DNA from: Methylophaga sp. OBS4
GTDB lineage: Bacteria; Pseudomonadota; Gammaproteobacteria; Nitrosococcales; Methylophagaceae
Length of the DNA: 64,000 bases
NCBI RefSeq assembly: GCF_026319305.1
Contig: NZ_JAPDMV010000007.1
Location: 1 to 64,000 of the forward strand
Direction of reading: 5' to 3'
Part shown: piece by piece, positions 9,410 to 18,423 of the stretch
Layout: every line of letters starts with the position of its first letter
Numbering within the stretch: position 1 is the stretch's first letter
Program-made: the position numbers and the translations under genes
The notes under the pieces: generated by a model
Databases searched by the model: none
Seen by the model: the letters and a program-made list of their open reading frames with translations, nothing else
Told to the model about the DNA's origin: nothing

Positions 9410-9827
9410 GGAAAGCCGCGAATTTACCGCCCGTCTGGAGCAGGCGGCATTGCTTTTGCTGGAGCTGGAAATTTATCGCAAGCCGGATGATCTTGCCCGT
9501 CGTTTTGGCTTGCCAGTACCTGTTGTTCGTTACTGGTGGCGTAATAGCGACCAGGAAACCCATCCGGTTGATCAGGGACAGCTGTCTCCGCGTGAAGTAA
9601 AAACGATTCGTAAAGCGTCGCAGACCCTGGAAAGTTGGGAAAAGGTCAAACGTTACCGGCCGGAATGTGGTGCCAGATTAACCGGTGGTAAACGTTGTAA
9701 GCGTTCCGTCGCCATCAGACCGCCGGAAGCGTGGAGTCTCGGCGCGCTGGCAGATCGCTGCCGCCTGCATGGCGGATTATCAAAAAGAGTGAGAAAAAAA
9801 TCGAAAACGGATGAAGATTTGTTGTAA
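9399..9827 (+). CDS. Hypothetical protein with Cys/HGG zinc-ribbon-like tail
   Basis: A 142-residue protein overlapping the end of ycgN by 11 bp. Residues 20-50 could be a small helix-turn-helix ([20 protein letters not shown]). The C-terminal half has cysteines in [17 protein letters not shown] and DRCRLHGG, a C..C..C..H pattern ending in HGG as in small phage-type HGGXTSTG proteins. The very C-terminus is lysine-rich. HTH plus zinc ribbon suggests nucleic-acid binding, but that is inference. Confidence 0.65.
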   Translation: MTPEESREFTARLEQAALLLLELEIYRKPDDLARRFGLPVPVVRYWWRNSDQETHPVDQGQLSPREVKTIRKASQTLESWEKVKRYRPECGARLTGGKRCKRSVAIRPPEAWSLGALADRCRLHGGLSKRVRKKSKTDEDLL

Positions 9828-9872
9828 TCTGCCGTTAACCTTTCATCTTCATCAAGTTGCAAGTTACTTAAT

Positions 9873-10187
9873 ATGATAGAGAATACGGAAGTCCTCAACC
9901 ATATCTACTCGCTGTGTCAAGCTGCAGAAACCGGCACTTTTTTTATCACCACCACCGAAAACCGCGCATGCCATCTGATTATCGATAATGGCCGAATCAC
10001 AGCATTGTCCTACGGGCCATTGCGGGGTGAACAGGTCGTGGCACAACTGCCGCAAATAAAAATCGAACGCTTCTCCTTTAAAGCCAAGATCAAAATGCCG
10101 CTCGCTGGCCGGTCTTTTGTAGAGGATGATTATGATGTACTCGGTGCGCTGGCAATTATACCCAATCAGTTGATGGGCCGGAAATGA
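9873..10187 (+). CDS. Small DUF4388-like protein
   Basis: A 104-residue soluble protein. The segment GTFFITTTENRACHLIIDNGRITALSYG followed by LRGEQVVAQL is the layout of DUF4388/PATAN-type domains, which occur with signalling and gliding/pilus regulators: a beta-hairpin, a turn at DNGRI, then a helix. The middle (FSFKAKIKMPLAGRS) is basic. No partner gene is adjacent. The assignment to that family is by resemblance only. Confidence 0.6.
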   Translation: MIENTEVLNHIYSLCQAAETGTFFITTTENRACHLIIDNGRITALSYGPLRGEQVVAQLPQIKIERFSFKAKIKMPLAGRSFVEDDYDVLGALAIIPNQLMGRK

Positions 10188-10317
10188 CAGCAACTGCCCC
10201 TAAGCGCATGTATCGGGGATATAAGCTGGAAGACTGAGCGTTTGCCGATCGCAATGCACACCGCAAAACCGGTATCATAAGCGACACTTTTCAATAATCC
10301 GTGGTTAACACCTGCTT

Positions 10318-11619
10318 ATGGCAATCTCTACGACTGAATTCAATCAGGGCCTGTGCGCTTTTTTGGATGCTTCCCCCACGCCTTATCATGCCGTGGCATC
10401 GATGGTTTCTTTGCTGCAGCAGCAGGGTTTTCAGCGCTTGGCGGAAGGCGACAGCTGGGGACAATTAGCCGCCGGACGCTACTTTGTTACGCGCAATGAT
10501 TCCTCCCTTATCGCTTTTACCTTGAATGGCGATGATTTGGCCGAGACCGGTTTTAATATGGTGGGAGCGCACACTGACAGCCCCTGCCTGAAAGTAAAAC
10601 CCAAACCGGAAAAAGTCCGCCACAGCCTGTTGCAACTGGGGGTGGAAGTATATGGCGGTGCCTTGCTCAACCCCTGGTTCGATCGGGATTTGTCGATGGC
10701 CGGCCGGGTCAGTTATCAAAACAAGGCCGGCCGGATTGAACAGGCACTGGTGGATTTTGAAACTGCTGTGGCGATCATTCCCAGTCTGGCGATTCACCTC
10801 GACAGAGAGGTGAATCAGAATCGCAGTATCAATCCGCAATTACATTTACCACCGGTGCTGACGCAAGTTGATGACGGTGACAGTCTTGATTTTCGCGCTA
10901 TGCTGGAACAGCAATTGCAAAAACAACATTCACAGCTGGATGTGGGCAAGGTGCTGGACTACGAAATCTGTTTTTACGATACGCAAAAAGCGGCTGTGAT
11001 CGGACTGTCCGGTGACTTTATCAGTGCGGCCCGGCTGGATAATCTGCTCAGTTGTTATGTCGGGCTGCAATCGCTGTTGTCAGCTAATGACTCAAAGCCG
11101 ACTTTGCTGGTTTGCAGCGATCATGAAGAAGTCGGCAGCCAGTCAACCAGCGGTGCCCAGGGCACGTTTTTGCAGTCGGTATTGCAACGACTGCAGCCGT
11201 CGGCAGAAAGCTATCAGCGTATGATTGAACATTCGATGATGATTTCTGCAGATAATGCGCATGCGATTCATCCCAATTATGCTGACAGGCATGATGCAGA
11301 GCATGGGCCTTTATTGAACAAAGGGCCGGTTATCAAGACCAATGCCAATCAACGTTATGCAACCAGCAGTGAGACCAGCGCTATCTTCCGGCAGTTGTGC
11401 GAACAGGCGGATGTGCCGGTGCAGGACTTTGTGGTGCGTACCGATATGGCCTGCGGCAGCACTATAGGCCCTATTACCGCCGGTAATATCGGTGTGCGCA
11501 CGCTGGATATTGGCGTTCCTACTTTCGCCATGCACTCTATTCGTGAGCTGGCAGGTAGTCAGGATGCTTTTATGCTACATCAGGTGTTAACCCATTTCTT
11601 TAATCAAAACTCAAACTGA
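10318..11619 (+). CDS. apeB: M18 family aminopeptidase
   Basis: A 433-residue dizinc aminopeptidase of the M18 (aspartyl aminopeptidase-like) family, cytoplasmic. Metal and catalytic motifs are visible: [13 protein letters not shown] (His85), [43 protein letters not shown] and a C-terminal [12 protein letters not shown]. Length matches DAP/ApeB proteins of about 430 residues. It removes N-terminal amino acids, probably acidic ones, from peptides. It is followed after 15 bp by a small gene on the same strand. Confidence 0.95.
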   Translation: MAISTTEFNQGLCAFLDASPTPYHAVASMVSLLQQQGFQRLAEGDSWGQLAAGRYFVTRNDSSLIAFTLNGDDLAETGFNMVGAHTDSPCLKVKPKPEKVRHSLLQLGVEVYGGALLNPWFDRDLSMAGRVSYQNKAGRIEQALVDFETAVAIIPSLAIHLDREVNQNRSINPQLHLPPVLTQVDDGDSLDFRAMLEQQLQKQHSQLDVGKVLDYEICFYDTQKAAVIGLSGDFISAARLDNLLSCYVGLQSLLSANDSKPTLLVCSDHEEVGSQSTSGAQGTFLQSVLQRLQPSAESYQRMIEHSMMISADNAHAIHPNYADRHDAEHGPLLNKGPVIKTNANQRYATSSETSAIFRQLCEQADVPVQDFVVRTDMACGSTIGPITAGNIGVRTLDIGVPTFAMHSIRELAGSQDAFMLHQVLTHFFNQNSN

Positions 11620-11634
11620 AGGATTTAAATTTAT

Positions 11635-11919
11635 ATGGCTGAAACAGTAGATGAATTAACCGTTGAATATCACGAAGGTGATGTGATGACCGTCAAGGAA
11701 CTGGACAAAATTGTGCTGACGAAAGGGGCGTGGGCGACAGTGATGTTTCGTTACCAGGATCTGGATCGTAAAACCGGTGACTTTGGCCCGGATAAATATA
11801 CGATTCGCCGTTATCAGAAACGTAATGGCGAATACAGCCAACGCTCCAAATTCAATATTTCCAGCCGCGACCAGGCGCAGCAGATCATTAATGCTTTAAC
11901 TAAGTGGACAGATGAATAA
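11635..11919 (+). CDS. Small conserved hypothetical protein
   Basis: A 94-residue protein with alternating strand-like segments (ATVMFRYQDLDRKTGDFGPDKYTIRRYQKRNGEYSQ split over residues 40-75) and a C-terminal helix ending in KWTDE. The pattern loosely recalls PC4-type single-stranded-DNA-binding folds, but I cannot assign it with confidence. It overlaps the next gene by 8 bp, so it is cotranscribed with the DUF445 membrane protein. Confidence 0.65.
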   Translation: MAETVDELTVEYHEGDVMTVKELDKIVLTKGAWATVMFRYQDLDRKTGDFGPDKYTIRRYQKRNGEYSQRSKFNISSRDQAQQIINALTKWTDE

Positions 11920-12634
11920 AAGTCTTATTACCAATCTGATTGCTGCCGGACTGGTAACAACCGGTCTGGTAGTGGCAGGACCATTTAAACCGTTTGTACT
12001 CAATACCGGGTTGTTTGCTTTAGCCGGTGGTGTCACCAACTGGCTGGCGGTTCATATGTTGTTTGAAAAAGTGCCGGGACTGTATGGTTCCGGGGTCATC
12101 AGCGCCCGCTTTGAACAATTCAAAACAGGTATTGAAGCCTTGGTGATGGAGCAGTTTTTCAGCAAAGACAATCTTGATCGCTTCCTGGCTGAAATGGTGA
12201 CAGAAGACGCCGACCATCGGCTGGATTTTACTGATGTCATTGAACATACTGATTTGGAACCGGCCTATGACGGTCTGGTTGACACCATTATGGAGTCGTC
12301 TTTTGGCAGTATGCTGTCCATGTTTGGCGGGCAATCTGCTCTGACCCCACTCAAACAACCCTTTGTTGAGAAGATGAAAACGGCGCTGAACGAGATGGCG
12401 CACAGCGAGTCATTTCAAAGCAGCGTCAGAGAAAAACTGAGCAGCATACCGGTCACCAATGATATACATCAGCAGATTGAGCATATCGTGCAATCGCGTC
12501 TGGATGAACTGACACCTCAAATGGTCAAAGAGATGATACAGACCATGATCCGTGAGCATTTGGGCTGGTTGGTTGTCTGGGGCGGGGTATTGGGTGGTTT
12601 GATTGGTCTGGCTACCAGTTTTCTGCCTGTGTAA
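11912..12634 (+). CDS. DUF445 family membrane protein
   Basis: A 240-residue protein with hydrophobic segments at the N-terminus (LITNLIAAGLVTTGLVVAG, then TGLFALAGGVTNWLAVHMLF) and one at the C-terminus (WLVVWGGVLGGLIGLATSFL). The amphipathic helical middle and the GGVTNWLAVHMLFE motif mark DUF445, predicted inner-membrane proteins of unknown role. Its stop overlaps the next start by one base (TAATG), indicating translational coupling. Confidence 0.82.
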   Translation: MNKSLITNLIAAGLVTTGLVVAGPFKPFVLNTGLFALAGGVTNWLAVHMLFEKVPGLYGSGVISARFEQFKTGIEALVMEQFFSKDNLDRFLAEMVTEDADHRLDFTDVIEHTDLEPAYDGLVDTIMESSFGSMLSMFGGQSALTPLKQPFVEKMKTALNEMAHSESFQSSVREKLSSIPVTNDIHQQIEHIVQSRLDELTPQMVKEMIQTMIREHLGWLVVWGGVLGGLIGLATSFLPV

Positions 12635-13266
12635 TGAAAAGCACGTGTCCGCTGTGTTATCACGCAGCGTCTTTGTTTTATCAATTCAAAACCCGGCTTT
12701 ATCATCAGTGTGACTTTTGCCAGGCCGTGTTTATGGACCGCAGCTTGTGGCCGGACAATGCGCAGGAAAAATCCCGTTATCTGGAACATCATAATGATGT
12801 GGACGACCCTCGTTTTCAGGCATTTGTTGCGCCGATCACCGACAGGATTCAGGTGGATTTTACGCCGCAGCAGCGGGGGCTGGATTTCGGTGCCGGCCAT
12901 GCGCCCGTTATTACCGCGGTATTAACACAGCGCGGCTATAATATCCGGCCTTATGACCCGCTGTTTTTCAATCAGCCTGAATGTCTGCGACAGCTTTATG
13001 ACTATATTTGCAGTTGTGAAGTCATTGAACATTTTCACCGGCCTGACATAAGTTTTGCGCAACTGGACAAAATATTACTGCCGACAGGAATGCTTTTTTG
13101 CATGACTGAACTGTATCACGAAGGCATTGATTTTCATCGCTGGAACTACAAAAACGATCCCACGCATGTCTTTATCTATCATCGCAACACGATGAGCTAT
13201 ATCGCCCGGCGATATGGTTTCCGTAAACCGCAAATAAGCGGGCGCCTGGTGATATTCAGTCGCTGA
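12634..13266 (+). CDS. SAM-dependent methyltransferase (class I)
   Basis: A 210-residue protein with an N-terminal zinc-like module (CPLCYHAASLFYQ and YHQCDFC) before a class I methyltransferase fold: GLDFGAGHAP as motif I near residue 86 and YDYICSCEVIEHFHRP further on. The layout resembles methyltransferase type 12/23 proteins. The substrate is unknown. It is coupled to the DUF445 gene and converges on yigZ with an 11-bp overlap of the ends. Confidence 0.8.
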   Translation: MKSTCPLCYHAASLFYQFKTRLYHQCDFCQAVFMDRSLWPDNAQEKSRYLEHHNDVDDPRFQAFVAPITDRIQVDFTPQQRGLDFGAGHAPVITAVLTQRGYNIRPYDPLFFNQPECLRQLYDYICSCEVIEHFHRPDISFAQLDKILLPTGMLFCMTELYHEGIDFHRWNYKNDPTHVFIYHRNTMSYIARRYGFRKPQISGRLVIFSR

Positions 13267-13843
13267 ACCCGGAAAATTGCTGCTTGATCCGATCTTTTTC
13301 TGAAGCGGGCAGGCTGATGGTGACCGTGATTTTGTCAGTAAACTGCTGGTCGATGATTTGTCCGTTATGTTGCTTGAGTTGATATTCGAGCAGCTGCAAC
13401 TGGCTATAATCGATTTCCAAAGTCAGCTGACTCATTGCGACCCAAGGAATGAGCCTGGCTTCAGCGATAGCTTGCTTGGCTGCGGCGGCATAAGCACGGG
13501 TCAGGCCGCCGGTGCCAAGTTTGATACCACCGAAATAGCGCACCACACCGACAACCGTATTAATCAATGATTCACCTTCCATAGGGGCCAGAATAGGGCG
13601 GCCAGCCGTACCGGACGGTTCGCCGGCATCATGAAAACGTTCGGTAATAAAACCTTCCGGCTGTCGGATACGCCACGCAAAAGCCAGATGGTTGGCATGG
13701 GGGTGCTGACGGGCGAGTTGGCCCAGTTTTCTCAGTGCTTCGTCTTCACTGCTGCAAGGCATAATCACACCAATAAACCTGGATTTTTTTATTTCGTAAT
13801 CAATCTGCGTTGATGATGCTACAGTGAAATATTCAGACGCCAT
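13256..13843 (-). CDS. yigZ: YigZ family protein (IMPACT-like)
   Basis: A 195-residue member of the UPF0029/YigZ family. Diagnostic segments are IDYEIKKSRFIGVIMP, HPHANHLAFAWRI, DAGEPSGTAGRPIL and VVGVVRYFGGIKLGTGGLTRAYAAA, followed by a ferredoxin-like C-terminal domain. The family relates to eukaryotic IMPACT and may bind nucleic acid or ribosomes; the bacterial role is not settled. Confidence 0.93.
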   Translation of the reverse strand: MASEYFTVASSTQIDYEIKKSRFIGVIMPCSSEDEALRKLGQLARQHPHANHLAFAWRIRQPEGFITERFHDAGEPSGTAGRPILAPMEGESLINTVVGVVRYFGGIKLGTGGLTRAYAAAAKQAIAEARLIPWVAMSQLTLEIDYSQLQLLEYQLKQHNGQIIDQQFTDKITVTISLPASEKDRIKQQFSGFSD

Positions 13844-13926
13844 ACCTGCCAGCTATAGGAAAAAACAATACAACAATTTAACATATCGTCCCGTAACGAG
13901 TGTTTATCAGCCGCAGGAAATCAATC

Positions 13927-14205
13927 ATGACCGCTATTACCGTAGAACATGACCCCACCCAGGAGCGATTGACCGAGCTGGGTGTCTATGCCTGGCCAAT
14001 CTGGGAAAAACAAGCTTCTGAATTCCCCTGGTTTTATGATGAAAAAGAAACCGCCTACATTCTGGAGGGGGAAGTGGTTGTCACCGCTGATGATGGTACA
14101 GAATCCGTGCAGCTTCAGGCGGGAGATTTGGTGACGTTTGCCGCGGGTTTATCCTGTCACTGGCATATCAAGCAGGATCTTCGTAAACATTATCAATTCG
14201 GGTAG
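13927..14205 (+). CDS. Cupin-domain protein (DUF861-like)
   Basis: A 92-residue single-cupin protein. The pattern WPIWEKQASEFPWFYDEKETAYILEGEVVV, then DLVTFAAGLSCHWHI, matches the small (S)-ureidoglycine/ethanolamine-utilisation-type cupins of DUF861. I chose ATG 13927 because AGGAAA lies just upstream and the domain begins soon after. It ends 19 bp before rapA. The ligand is unknown. Confidence 0.8.
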   Translation: MTAITVEHDPTQERLTELGVYAWPIWEKQASEFPWFYDEKETAYILEGEVVVTADDGTESVQLQAGDLVTFAAGLSCHWHIKQDLRKHYQFG

Positions 14206-14224
14206 TTCCGCCGGGAAATCAATT

Positions 14225-17074
14225 TTGTCAGACAATGAATTTATTATCGGGCAGCGCTGGATCAGTAACAGCGAAGCCGAACTGGGTTTGGGTATTATCA
14301 AGAAAGTAGAAGGCCGCAGGATTGAGGTGTTTTTTCCGGCCGCCGCTGAAACACGCTTTTACGCTGCGGATAACGCGCCATTGAGCCGGGTTGTTTATTC
14401 TATAGGTGAGCAGATCCAGACCAACGATCAGCGATCTTTCACCATTGATGCCGTACAAACAGTCAATGGCTGTCTGGTTTATCAGGGTGAAACCAGCGAA
14501 AACGACAGTATCAGCATTCATGAGATGGATGTGGACAGCCAGGTCCATTTTAACCAACCCCAGGATCGTCTTTTTGCCGGGCAGATAGATAAAAACAACG
14601 AGTTCGAACTCAGAGTAAAAACGCTGGCTCACCAGCATAAACTGCACAGTTCCAGCGTATTCGGTCTGCTGGGGCCGCGGGTGCAGTTATTACCGCATCA
14701 GCTTTATATTGCGCATCAGGTATCGCAACGTTTTGCACCACGGGTATTACTGGCTGATGAAGTCGGCCTGGGCAAAACTATTGAAGCCGGACTGATTCTG
14801 CATCAGCAACTGCTAAGCGGGCGCGCCCGCCGCGTGTTGATTATCGTGCCGGATAACCTGCTGCATCAGTGGCTGGTGGAAATGCTGCGCCGTTTCAATT
14901 TGAGTTTCACGCTGATTGATGACGACCGTTATCAGGCATTAAACGAACAGGATGAGGCTAATCCTTTTGACAGTGCCCAGCTGGTTTTATGCGGCCTGAC
15001 TGAGCTGACCGGCAACAAAGCCATGCAGGCTGATGTAATTAAGGCTGATTGGGATCTGCTGGTAGTGGATGAAGCCCATCATTTGCAGTGGCATCCGCAG
15101 GCGGTCAGTGACGAATATGTGTTTATAGAACAGTTGGCCCAACGCATTCCGGGATTGTTGCTGTTAACAGCAACACCCGAGCAACTGGGCGTCGACAGCC
15201 ATTTTGCCCGTCTGCGCTTGTTGGATCCGGATCGCTACTTTGATCTGGAGACGTTCAAACAGCAAGAAGCGGCTTATCAGCCTGTCAGCGAACTTATCGA
15301 TCTGCTCAGTGATGCTGATGCGTATGCGCAAGTCACACAGAAATCGGTGCAATCGCGTCTGGCAGAATATCTGGATCAGGAACTGCTGACAGCGTTATCG
15401 GTTGAGACCGAGTTTGAGGCGATGCGGGCACAAGCAATCAGACAGTTACTGGACAGACACGGTACCGGCCGCATTTTGTTCCGAAATACCCGTGATGTCG
15501 TCAAAGGTTTCCCGCAGCGCTTGCTGCACACCTATGCGCTTGATTTACCCGAATCACTGGTATCCAGTGACATCGCCCAACTGTTACAGCCTGAAACCGG
15601 ACTGGGTGATAACTGGCTGCAGCAGGATAGCCGGATAAGCTGGCTTATCGACTGGCTGAAACAGCAGCGCAAGGAAAAAGTGTTGTTGATTTGTGCCCTG
15701 GCGGATACCGCACAGCAGCTGGAGACCTTTTTAAAAATTAATCATGGTGTGCGCAGCGCCGTGTTTCACGAGGGTATGACGCTGGTCAACCGTGATCGCG
15801 CAGCGGCTTATTTTGCCGATGACGAGGAAGGGGCCCAGCTGCTGGTGTGTTCGGAAATCGGCAGTGAAGGGCGTAATTTCCAGTTCTGCCATCATCTGCT
15901 TCTGTTTGATTTGCCGCTTAATCCTGATTTGCTGGAACAACGGATCGGCCGCCTGGATCGTATCGGTCAGCATCATGATGTGCATATTCATGTGCCTTAT
16001 TATCACGGCAGCGCCCAGCAGGTGTTGCTCAACTGGTACCACAGTGGCATGAATGCGTTTGAAAGCGTGTTTGCAGCAGGCCGGATTGTGGCAGAAGAAA
16101 CCGCCGACTTGCTACAAACCAGCCTGCAGCAACCGGCAAACGAAATCTTGCTCAAGCAGTTAATCGATAGGACTCAGCAGGTGAGTCAAACCGCGCTGGA
16201 AAACATGCAATCCGGTCGTAACCGCTTGTTGGAGCGTAATTCGTATGATGAAGACGCCGCGTATCAGATTATTGCAGAGCTGGAGGACAATACCCGGGCA
16301 TTGGAGCTGGCTGATTATATGGATGATGTGTTCGATGCCTTTGGTGTTGAACAGCAAGCGCACAGTGTAGACAGTATTATTATCGAACCGGGTACACATA
16401 TGCTTTATGAGCAGTTTCCCGCCTTGCCGGAAGATGGTCTGACCGCAACGTACCAGCGTCACAAGGCGCTGAGCCGGGAAGATATGGCGTTTTTGAGCTG
16501 GGAACACCCGATGGTGTTCGGCGCCATGGATTTGGTCACCAGCAGTGAACTGGGTAACAGTGCTTTTTGTACACTGGAAACCTATCAGTTTAAAGCCGGG
16601 ACTTTGCTGCTTGAAGTTATCTTCACCATGCACTGTGTATCTGAGCGCCACCTGCAACCGACCCGGTTTTTACCCCAGAGTTATCTGCGCCTGGTGGTGG
16701 ATGAAACCGGCAATCAGTATCAAGCTGATTTTAGCGAAGCACAGTTCAACAAACTGGCAGGCCGCATCCCCAGAGCCACAGCACAGGAACTGGTGCGGCA
16801 CGCGCGTCCGCAAATCAGCCGATTGCTTGATGTCGCACAGGCAGCGTCAACATCACAGCAAGCGGCATGGATACAAAATGCTGTCCAGAACATGACTGAA
16901 CAAATGCACGAAGAAATACAGCGTTTATCGGCCCTGGCTGAAAAAAACCCCAATATCCGTCAGCAGGAAATTGATCATTTGATAGAGAAACAACAGCAAC
17001 TGCATCAGGTCCTGCAATCAGCCCGCTTGACACTGGATGCGCTGAGAGTTGCAATTGTGACCGAACCATCATGA
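14225..17074 (+). CDS. rapA: RNA polymerase-associated helicase RapA
   Basis: A 949-residue Swi2/Snf2 ATPase (E. coli 968). The N-terminal IIGQRWISNSEAELGLGIIKKV and Tudor-like region are followed by ADEVGLGKTIEAGLILH (Walker A), VVDEAHHL (DEAH box), LLLTATPEQ, and helicase motifs V/VI (SEIGSEGRNFQF, EQRIGRLDRIGQ). RapA recycles RNA polymerase stalled after termination. I chose TTG 14225, two codons before the conserved DNEFIIGQRW start, since no ATG is near and an upstream in-frame start would lie in the cupin gene. Confidence 0.95.
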   Translation: MSDNEFIIGQRWISNSEAELGLGIIKKVEGRRIEVFFPAAAETRFYAADNAPLSRVVYSIGEQIQTNDQRSFTIDAVQTVNGCLVYQGETSENDSISIHEMDVDSQVHFNQPQDRLFAGQIDKNNEFELRVKTLAHQHKLHSSSVFGLLGPRVQLLPHQLYIAHQVSQRFAPRVLLADEVGLGKTIEAGLILHQQLLSGRARRVLIIVPDNLLHQWLVEMLRRFNLSFTLIDDDRYQALNEQDEANPFDSAQLVLCGLTELTGNKAMQADVIKADWDLLVVDEAHHLQWHPQAVSDEYVFIEQLAQRIPGLLLLTATPEQLGVDSHFARLRLLDPDRYFDLETFKQQEAAYQPVSELIDLLSDADAYAQVTQKSVQSRLAEYLDQELLTALSVETEFEAMRAQAIRQLLDRHGTGRILFRNTRDVVKGFPQRLLHTYALDLPESLVSSDIAQLLQPETGLGDNWLQQDSRISWLIDWLKQQRKEKVLLICALADTAQQLETFLKINHGVRSAVFHEGMTLVNRDRAAAYFADDEEGAQLLVCSEIGSEGRNFQFCHHLLLFDLPLNPDLLEQRIGRLDRIGQHHDVHIHVPYYHGSAQQVLLNWYHSGMNAFESVFAAGRIVAEETADLLQTSLQQPANEILLKQLIDRTQQVSQTALENMQSGRNRLLERNSYDEDAAYQIIAELEDNTRALELADYMDDVFDAFGVEQQAHSVDSIIIEPGTHMLYEQFPALPEDGLTATYQRHKALSREDMAFLSWEHPMVFGAMDLVTSSELGNSAFCTLETYQFKAGTLLLEVIFTMHCVSERHLQPTRFLPQSYLRLVVDETGNQYQADFSEAQFNKLAGRIPRATAQELVRHARPQISRLLDVAQAASTSQQAAWIQNAVQNMTEQMHEEIQRLSALAEKNPNIRQQEIDHLIEKQQQLHQVLQSARLTLDALRVAIVTEPS

Positions 17075-17184
17075 TGCGATACGGTCTTTTTTGAGTTGAG
17101 TCCTGTGCGCTGTGGCGATTTTTTCGCCATGGCGGAAAAAGGGACGCAGGGTTCAGTCGGGATTCTTATTGCTTGGAGCGCATT

Positions 17185-18423
17185 TTGAATAAAAAGATTG
17201 CCTTACCCATCGTCATTATTGTTGTGGCGGTTATCGTTTTTATCGTGCTCAAGCAAACCAGACCGGACACGACTGTCAGCGAACAAGTGGAAAAGAAATG
17301 GCTGGTTGAAGCCGTGATGGCTGAATTGCGCACGCTGGCACCGGAAATAACCATCTACGGCAGAGTGGAAACCCCGCGCGATGCCCAGCTCAAAGCCGCA
17401 CTGGAAGCCGATGTGGTTGCTGTTAATGTGCTTGAAGGCGATGTAGTAGCGGCAGGGCAGTTGTTAGTGAAACTGGATGACACTGATGTATTGCTTCTGC
17501 AGCAACAACGTCAGGCTGATGTCGATGAAATCAGTGCGCTGATAGACAGTGAACAAAAACGTTATCAACGTGATCAGAATTTATTAATTCATCAGCAGCA
17601 ACTGGTCGAATTGGCGGATAAATCCGTCAGCCGGGCCAGGAGGCTGGAACAAACCCGTCTGGCTTCGCAAGCAACGTTGGATGAAGCCCTGGCTGCCCAT
17701 GAGCAGCAGCTGCTGACACTGAAACAACTCCAGCATGATATCAACGAACATCCCGCCAGACTGGCGCAGTTGCAGGCATCTAAAAAGCGTGCCGGGGCTT
17801 TGCTGGAACAGGCGGCCGTTAATCTGGCGCGAACAGAAATACGGGCGCCATTTGATGGTCGTATTGCTCAACTCAATGTGGCCATGGGAGACCGGGTGCG
17901 CGCCGGTGACGATCTGGTCAGCATTTACGATCTCAACAACCTGGAAGTCAGGGCACAACTGCCCGGACGTTACATTGGTCAGGTCAGGCAAATGATGCAG
18001 CAAGATGAACCGCTGTTGGCGGAGGCTCAGGTCGATGGTCAACCGCTGCAGTTCAGACTGGCCCGCTTATCCGGTGCGGTAAGGCAGGACAGTGGCGGCC
18101 TGGATGGGCTGTTTACCCTGATTAATGACGGTCTGGCGCTGCCGCTCGGTACCTTTGTCGAGTTAAAGCTGAGACTGGCTGAGCAACAACAAGTGGTTGC
18201 GCTGCCATTCAGTGCACTCTACGGACGCGACAGAATTTATCGCATTGAAGAAGACGGTTATCTCCAATCACTGCAGATCGAACGGGTCGGTGAAAAACGG
18301 GATGCGGAAGGCAATAAAAAGCTGCTGATACGCAGCCCTGAGTTGAAACAGGGCGATAAAATAGCGGCAACACAACTGCCTAATGCGATGACAGGATTAC
18401 GTGTCGAGGTTTTCAGTGACTGA
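17185..18423 (+). CDS. RND efflux periplasmic adaptor (membrane fusion protein)
   Basis: A 412-residue HlyD/AcrA-type adaptor with one N-terminal membrane anchor (IALPIVIIVVAVIVFIVL), a lipoyl-like half-motif (ADVVAVNVLEGDVVAAGQLLVKLDD), a long alpha-hairpin and the returning half-motif RTEIRAPFDGRIAQLNVAMGDRVRAGDDL. It bridges the pump encoded next to the outer-membrane channel. The start is probably TTG 17185, with GGAG seven bases upstream. It overlaps the pump gene. Substrate is unknown. Confidence 0.88.
   Translation: MNKKIALPIVIIVVAVIVFIVLKQTRPDTTVSEQVEKKWLVEAVMAELRTLAPEITIYGRVETPRDAQLKAALEADVVAVNVLEGDVVAAGQLLVKLDDTDVLLLQQQRQADVDEISALIDSEQKRYQRDQNLLIHQQQLVELADKSVSRARRLEQTRLASQATLDEALAAHEQQLLTLKQLQHDINEHPARLAQLQASKKRAGALLEQAAVNLARTEIRAPFDGRIAQLNVAMGDRVRAGDDLVSIYDLNNLEVRAQLPGRYIGQVRQMMQQDEPLLAEAQVDGQPLQFRLARLSGAVRQDSGGLDGLFTLINDGLALPLGTFVELKLRLAEQQQVVALPFSALYGRDRIYRIEEDGYLQSLQIERVGEKRDAEGNKKLLIRSPELKQGDKIAATQLPNAMTGLRVEVFSD

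Noticed and set aside
17105-17130. TGGCGA/TCGCCA hairpin after rapA, possible terminator
   Set aside because: The stem is only six bp and the T-run forms the loop instead of following the stem.
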